From positions 1-10,083 of the forward strand of contig JACAEZ010000051.1 in NCBI GenBank assembly GCA_013388565.1: a DNA stretch of 10,083 bases. Reading direction: 5' to 3'. The DNA comes from Campylobacterales bacterium. Lineage in GTDB: Bacteria; Campylobacterota; Campylobacteria; Campylobacterales; JACAEZ01. Position numbers and translations under genes: made by a program. A model generated the notes under the pieces. It was not told where the DNA came from. It made no database searches and was given only the letters and a program-made list of their open reading frames with translations. Numbering within the stretch: the stretch's first letter is position 1; each line of letters begins with the position of its first letter. This document shows positions 5,953-10,083 of the stretch, piece after piece.

Positions 5953-7479
5953 TTATTTACCCTCCCCTACTTTGTTTACAGATACAATAAACTCTTTAGC
6001 ATCTTTTGTAACAGATTTTTTCTCCATCAAATCAACTAAATGTTTTACACTGTTATCAATTGGCTTTAAAACAGGTTTTGGATAAACACCAAGCCACACT
6101 ACTATCAATACCAAAGGAACTAATGCACTTAACTCTTTATAATTTAAATCTTCTAAATTTTTATTCTCTTCTTTTACAACTTCACCAAAGAAAGATTTTT
6201 TAAATAGACTAAGCATATAAATAGCACCTAAAATAATAGAGCTACCAGCTAAAATAGTCATAATAGGAGACACTTTATAAAAACCTAACAAACTTAAAAA
6301 CTCACCAACAAATCCCATCGTCAATGGCAATCCAACAGAAGCCATTACCATAATACCAGTTATTGTTGCATATTTAGGCATAACTGATGCTAACCCACCA
6401 AACTCTCTCATATATTTTGTATGTCTTCTATCGTAAATAACACCAACAAGCATAAACAGTGCACCACTTACTATACCATGACTTATCATCAAAAATATTG
6501 AACCACCAATACCTTCAACATTTAAAGCAAAAGTACCAAGTACTATAACACCCATATGAGAAACTGAACTATAAGCTATAACTTGTTTCATATCTTCTTG
6601 AGCATATGCAACCATTGCTGTATAAATTATCATAATCAGTGAAAGAATAGCTATCGGCATTACAAAATATACACTCGCATCTGGAAATAGTGGTAATGAA
6701 AATCTTACAAAACCGTATGTTCCCATTTTTAAAAGAACTGCTGCAAGAATTACTGAACCAATTGTAGGTGCTTGTCCATGTGCATACGGTAACCAAGTGT
6801 GAAATGGAAACATTGGCACTTTTATAGCAAATCCTAAGAAAAATGCTACAAACAACCAAAGTTGCATATTAAATGGAAGAACTAGCATATGCCAATCTAA
6901 CAGTGAAAAACTCCAAACACCAGTAGCTTCATGATAGATATATCCCATAAATAATATACCAATTAACATAATCAATGAACCAGTAAATGTATATAAGAAA
7001 AATTTAACAGCTGCATATATTCTTAAACTTGCACCCCATGCTCCTATTATATATAACATTGGCACTAATGAAAGTTCCCAAAATAGATAGAAAATAACTG
7101 CATCTAAAATTACAAATACTGCAACCATAGTCATTTCTAAGAATAGAATTGACAAAATTAAATTTTTTAAAGCTCTCTCTTCACTTAAACCAACAATTGC
7201 AATAAATGTCATAAATGTTGTTAGAATAACTAAAAATAGTGATATACCATCAACTCCAACATGATAATTTATTCCATAGTTACTTATTATTGGAAAAAAG
7301 TGTTCAAATTGCATACCTGCGACCGAACTATCAAAGCTAAGCCATAACCAAAGTGACAGCATAAACTCTACAAGTGTTACTGTTATACCATACACTTTTA
7401 TACTATCACTTTTTACAATAAAGCCTAGCATTCCAGCAATAGCTGGAAAAAATACTAGAATTGTTAAAATTTGCTCCAT
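5953..7479 (-). CDS. nuoM: NADH-quinone oxidoreductase subunit M (membrane arm)
   Basis: This 508-residue antiporter-like, proton-pumping subunit of complex I lies between NuoL and NuoN in the membrane arm. The start at 7479 ([10 protein letters not shown]) is preferred over the longer frame from 7521. It sits 10 bases after the nuoL stop, has AGGGAG at 7490-7485, begins directly with a membrane segment, and avoids an extra 14 residues that overlap nuoL. Key residues from this start are E135 in LFWE (E144 in E. coli NuoM), K220 in FAIK (K234), and K251 in LLKMG (K265). [18 protein letters not shown] (222-239) is a family hallmark, as is [12 protein letters not shown] further on. It has about 14 membrane segments. 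Its last codons supply the ribosome site for nuoN, so translation of the two is closely linked. Confidence 0.96.
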   Translation of the reverse strand: MEQILTILVFFPAIAGMLGFIVKSDSIKVYGITVTLVEFMLSLWLWLSFDSSVAGMQFEHFFPIISNYGINYHVGVDGISLFLVILTTFMTFIAIVGLSEERALKNLILSILFLEMTMVAVFVILDAVIFYLFWELSLVPMLYIIGAWGASLRIYAAVKFFLYTFTGSLIMLIGILFMGYIYHEATGVWSFSLLDWHMLVLPFNMQLWLFVAFFLGFAIKVPMFPFHTWLPYAHGQAPTIGSVILAAVLLKMGTYGFVRFSLPLFPDASVYFVMPIAILSLIMIIYTAMVAYAQEDMKQVIAYSSVSHMGVIVLGTFALNVEGIGGSIFLMISHGIVSGALFMLVGVIYDRRHTKYMREFGGLASVMPKYATITGIMVMASVGLPLTMGFVGEFLSLLGFYKVSPIMTILAGSSIILGAIYMLSLFKKSFFGEVVKEENKNLEDLNYKELSALVPLVLIVVWLGVYPKPVLKPIDNSVKHLVDLMEKKSVTKDAKEFIVSVNKVGEGK

Positions 7480-7489
7480 ATCTACTCCC

Positions 7490-9357
7490 TTACCTTGCCA
7501 AACTAAAAGCAGATGCAACAATCAATAGTAATATCACACCAATTAACATCCATCGCAACATCTTAGATAGATTTCCACTTTGTATTACTCTTGATTTATC
7601 ACCAGTTGCATATATAGTTTTTGCTATCATATCTACTGTTGCATCAACAATTTTAACATCAAATTGTTTCCAAGCTATGTGTGATATTTCAGCATATGGC
7701 TTAGAAAACAGTTCATCATAAATTTTCGGAATATAATATTGATTAAATAGTAATTTATAGATAAATGTATTTTCCCAATGTTTGCTAAATCCACCTTTTG
7801 AATATTTATAAACTGCAAATCCAATACCACTACCAGCCGTTATTAAAGCAATAGCAACTAACATAGCAAATGTAATCGAACTAACATGTGGCTCATGTCC
7901 AGGCAGTACAGATTTGATGAATTCTAAAAATCCATGTTCAGCCCATCCAGAAGTTACTGCTAAAAATGCCAATGGCATCATCGCATATAACATATATTTA
8001 TATGCTTCATGAGGATGTAAATTTGGATGTTCTTCTTTATACTTTTCTTCACCAAAAAATACAAGCATTACAAGTCTAAAACTATAAAATGCTGTTAAAC
8101 CAGCTGTTATTAATAACACAAACCATAAACCAAAATGTGTATCAGCAAATGCAACTTCTAAAATTTTATCTTTTGAAAAGAAACCTGCGAATGGATAAAT
8201 ACCTGCTAGTGCAATAGAAGCAAGTGTCATTAATATAGCAGTTGTTTTTAATGGCTTATACAAACCACCCATTTTTTTAATATCTAACTCATCATGCATA
8301 GCATGCATAACATTACCAGCACCTAAAAATAGAAGTGATTTAAAAAATGCATGTGTCATTAAGTGAAATAGTGCAACCCAATATGCACCAAGACCAGCAG
8401 CAACAAACATATATCCTAATTGTGATAGTGTAGAATATGCAATAATTCTTTTTAAATCTCTATTTACTAAAGCCATTGTAGCTGCAAACATAGCTACAAA
8501 TGCTCCTAGACAAGCTATAAAATATCCAACATCTGGAACAAGAGAATAAATTTCATTAGCTCTAATGACTAAATAAACACCAGCTGTAACCATTGTAGCA
8601 GCATGGATTAATGCTGAAACTGGAGTTGGACCCTCCATTGCATCTGCAAGCCAAGTATGTAGTGGAAATTGTGCTGATTTACCCATAGCTCCAATAAACA
8701 AGAAAATTGCTATAAGTGTTACTACATACGAGTTGGCTCCATCAATTTTTGCAAATACCTCATTATATTGTAATGTTCCAAATGTCCAATATATTATGAA
8801 TATACCAACAAGCATTCCAAGGTCTGCAATTCTATTCATGATAAATGCTTCATTTGCAGCCCAACTTGCAGACTCTTTGTGATACCAAAAACCAATTAAA
8901 AGCCATGAACAAAGACCAACACCTTCCCATCCTATAAATAGTCCAGCAAAATTGTCACTCATAACTAAAATTAACATTGAAAAAACGAAAGCTGACAAAT
9001 AAGAGAAAATCTATTAAATCCTTTATCATATTTCATATATCCAATTGAATATATATGTACCATTGTTGATACAACTGTTACAACAACCATCATTGTAGCA
9101 CTCACACTATCAACTAATATACCAAATGGAATTGATACACCGCCTAATGAAATCCAATCAAACAGTTTTAAATGTAATGGTTGTCCACCAGTTAATAGGT
9201 AAAATAGCACTATTAGTGCAGATATCATAGAAATTCCAAGCAATGAACTTGTAGCTATCCCTGTGATAATAGTTTTTTCTTTTGCACCAAATAAAGCAGC
9301 AAACAATGAGCCTACAATTGGAGCAAAAAGTACTGTTAAAGCAATGCTTTCCATCAT
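7490..9357 (-). CDS. nuoL: NADH-quinone oxidoreductase subunit L, interrupted by a one-base frameshift
   Basis: NuoL is the distal proton-pumping subunit of complex I, with a long lateral helix along the membrane arm. The 5' part (from 9357) codes for a normal N-terminus up to HIYSIGYMKYDKGFNRF, then runs into unrelated residues and a stop at 8971. The rest of the protein (SAFVFSMLILV... onward) is in another frame to the TAA at 7492-7490. One extra T in the T4 run (plus-strand A4 at 9006-9009) restores RFFSYLSAFVFSM, the expected family sequence, and a 622-residue protein. Restored key residues are E145 in GWEGVG (E144 in E. coli), D179 in RIADLG, and K227 in GKSAQFPLHTW. The lateral helix region (roughly the last 100 residues) is complete. 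Either of two adjacent ATGs (9357, 9354) may be used; AAAGGG upstream is better spaced for the second. Confidence 0.93.
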
Positions 9358-9368
9358 TAACCCTTTTT

Positions 9369-9671
9369 TTAACTATGCATTGTTTGAAGCGTATCTATAT
9401 CCAGATTGCCTCTTCGTTTATACCAAAGTATAAGCAGCCCTAATCCAACTGCAACCTCACTTGCCGCAATAGCTATAATAAAAAATGCAAACATTTGACC
9501 GCCTAAATCATTATAATATTTAGATATAGCAGCAAATCCAATATTTACAGAATTTAATAAAATTTCTGTTGAGAAAAATAACAACAGTAAATTTTTTCTT
9601 CTTATTACACCTATTACACCTACAACGAAAAGTATTGTAGCTGTTATTAAGTAGTGTGTTAATGTAATCAT
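9369..9671 (-). CDS. nuoK: NADH-quinone oxidoreductase subunit K (membrane arm)
   Basis: This 100-residue protein with three membrane segments (~4-22, 28-50, 60-83) is the MrpC-like subunit linking the quinone-site end of complex I to the antiporter subunits. The two membrane glutamates required for proton transfer are at exactly the positions known in E. coli: E36 in FSTEILLN and E72 in AASEVAVG. The typical NIGFAA and LGLLILWYKRR segments are also present. The start overlaps the nuoJ stop as ATGA (9671-9668), indicating coupling. The stop is 11 bases before nuoL, and that gap contains the nuoL ribosome site AAAGGG. Full length, nothing unusual. Confidence 0.97.
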   Translation of the reverse strand: MITLTHYLITATILFVVGVIGVIRRKNLLLLFFSTEILLNSVNIGFAAISKYYNDLGGQMFAFFIIAIAASEVAVGLGLLILWYKRRGNLDIDTLQTMHS

Positions 9672-10083
9672 TGAACAACCTTTTCTTCAAACTCTTTTTC
9701 TATATCTTCTTCACTCATTAATGTTAAGCTCTTATCCATTTTTTTACCAGCTAAAACAATACCAGCAATCATTGCAACTAAAAGCATAACAGCAGCTAAT
9801 TCAAAAGGAACTAAATATTTTGTAAATAGAACATACCCAACCATTTGTGCATTTCCTACACCATCTTTTATAGGGTCAGACACACTTATACTATCACTTA
9901 TAATTGGAACACTCATGATAATAACTAATAATATTGCACTTAATCCAGATAGTAAAAATAACATTTTAGGATTTTCAATTTTCTCATTTACATCTTTTAT
10001 AGAGTCAAAAAACATCATACCAAAAGCATATAGTGCCATTACTGCACCAGTATAAACAATTATTTGAACAACGCCTAAAAATT
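9668..10083 (-). CDS. nuoJ: NADH-quinone oxidoreductase subunit J (5' end outside the window)
   Basis: The frame is open from the window edge (FLGVVQIIVYTGAVMALYAF) to the TGA at 9670-9668, giving about 138 C-terminal residues. The methionine at 10039 is internal, because the VVQIIVYTGAVM segment before it is the conserved third membrane helix of NuoJ, known for its pi-bulge and its part in coupling quinone chemistry to the proton pumps. Roughly 35-50 N-terminal residues lie beyond the window, judging by typical NuoJ length. Two further membrane segments follow (~28-50 and ~80-105 of the visible part), then a charged tail EEDIEKEFEEKVVQ. The stop overlaps the nuoK start by four bases. nuoA-I would be expected beyond 10083. 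Confidence 0.95.
   Translation of the reverse strand, partial: FLGVVQIIVYTGAVMALYAFGMMFFDSIKDVNEKIENPKMLFLLSGLSAILLVIIMSVPIISDSISVSDPIKDGVGNAQMVGYVLFTKYLVPFELAAVMLLVAMIAGIVLAGKKMDKSLTLMSEEDIEKEFEEKVVQ

Noticed and set aside
6569..6859. 96-codon minus-strand open frame inside nuoM
   Set aside because: Out-of-frame shadow of nuoM; Cys/Ser/Asn-rich nonsense composition.
7480..7521. Upstream start for nuoM at 7521
   Set aside because: Would add 14 residues overlapping nuoL; the ATG at 7479 has AGGGAG at the right distance and fits the family N-terminus.
7461..7721. 86-codon plus-strand open frame across the nuoL/nuoM junction
   Set aside because: Antisense to the conserved end of nuoL and start of nuoM; no recognisable protein.
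8971..9357. Separate 128-residue small membrane protein ahead of a 502-residue NuoL
   Set aside because: Its first 117 residues are the normal NuoL N-terminus and the remainder is out-of-frame readthrough; one base restores a single gene.
1..10083. CRISPR arrays, tRNA or rRNA genes, phage genes
   Set aside because: No regularly spaced repeats, cloverleaf-like segments or rRNA stretches were noticed on either strand; genes occupy nearly all of the window.

Overview
The window is AT-rich and its genes are packed tightly, with several ATGA stop/start overlaps. It most resembles a free-living or sulfur-associated member of the Campylobacterota (Sulfurimonas/Sulfurovum/Arcobacter-like). This placement is an inference from the low GC, the nuoJ-K-L-M-N order, the secreted GWNL/GFWxY repeat protein, and the heme/rhodanese/ferredoxin-thioredoxin-reductase gene set. 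The sequence alone does not fix the genus.

Plus strand, 1-2218: three overlapping genes. They are the 3' part of a repeat-bearing, probably extracytoplasmic protein, a classical short-chain dehydrogenase, and a FieF-like cation diffusion facilitator. Each joins the next through an ATGA overlap.

Plus strand, 2313-4129: after a 94-base gap with a TATAAT box comes a tight three-gene unit. It encodes an exported DUF3365/Tll0287-like protein with one CxxCH heme motif, an exported single-domain rhodanese, and a cytoplasmic fusion of a ferredoxin-thioredoxin-reductase catalytic domain (4Fe-4S) with a C-terminal rhodanese. This looks like a redox/sulfur-handling module with parts on both sides of the inner membrane. 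It is the least understood and most interesting part of the window. A strong intrinsic terminator follows at 4164-4205.

4130-4462: a 333-base gap between convergent transcription units. It holds the two facing terminators and what looks like an eroded C-terminal piece of an IS3-type transposase frame. I see nothing further in 4357-4441.

Minus strand, 10083-4463: the distal end of a complex I (NADH-quinone oxidoreductase type) operon, nuoJ (partial)-nuoK-nuoL-nuoM-nuoN. These are membrane-arm, proton-pumping subunits. The operon ends in a terminator whose loop contains the nuoN stop codon. nuoL is split by an apparent one-base deletion in a T run (A run on the plus strand, 9006-9009). Restoring one base gives a normal 622-residue NuoL, so this is either a sequence error or a real loss-of-function change.
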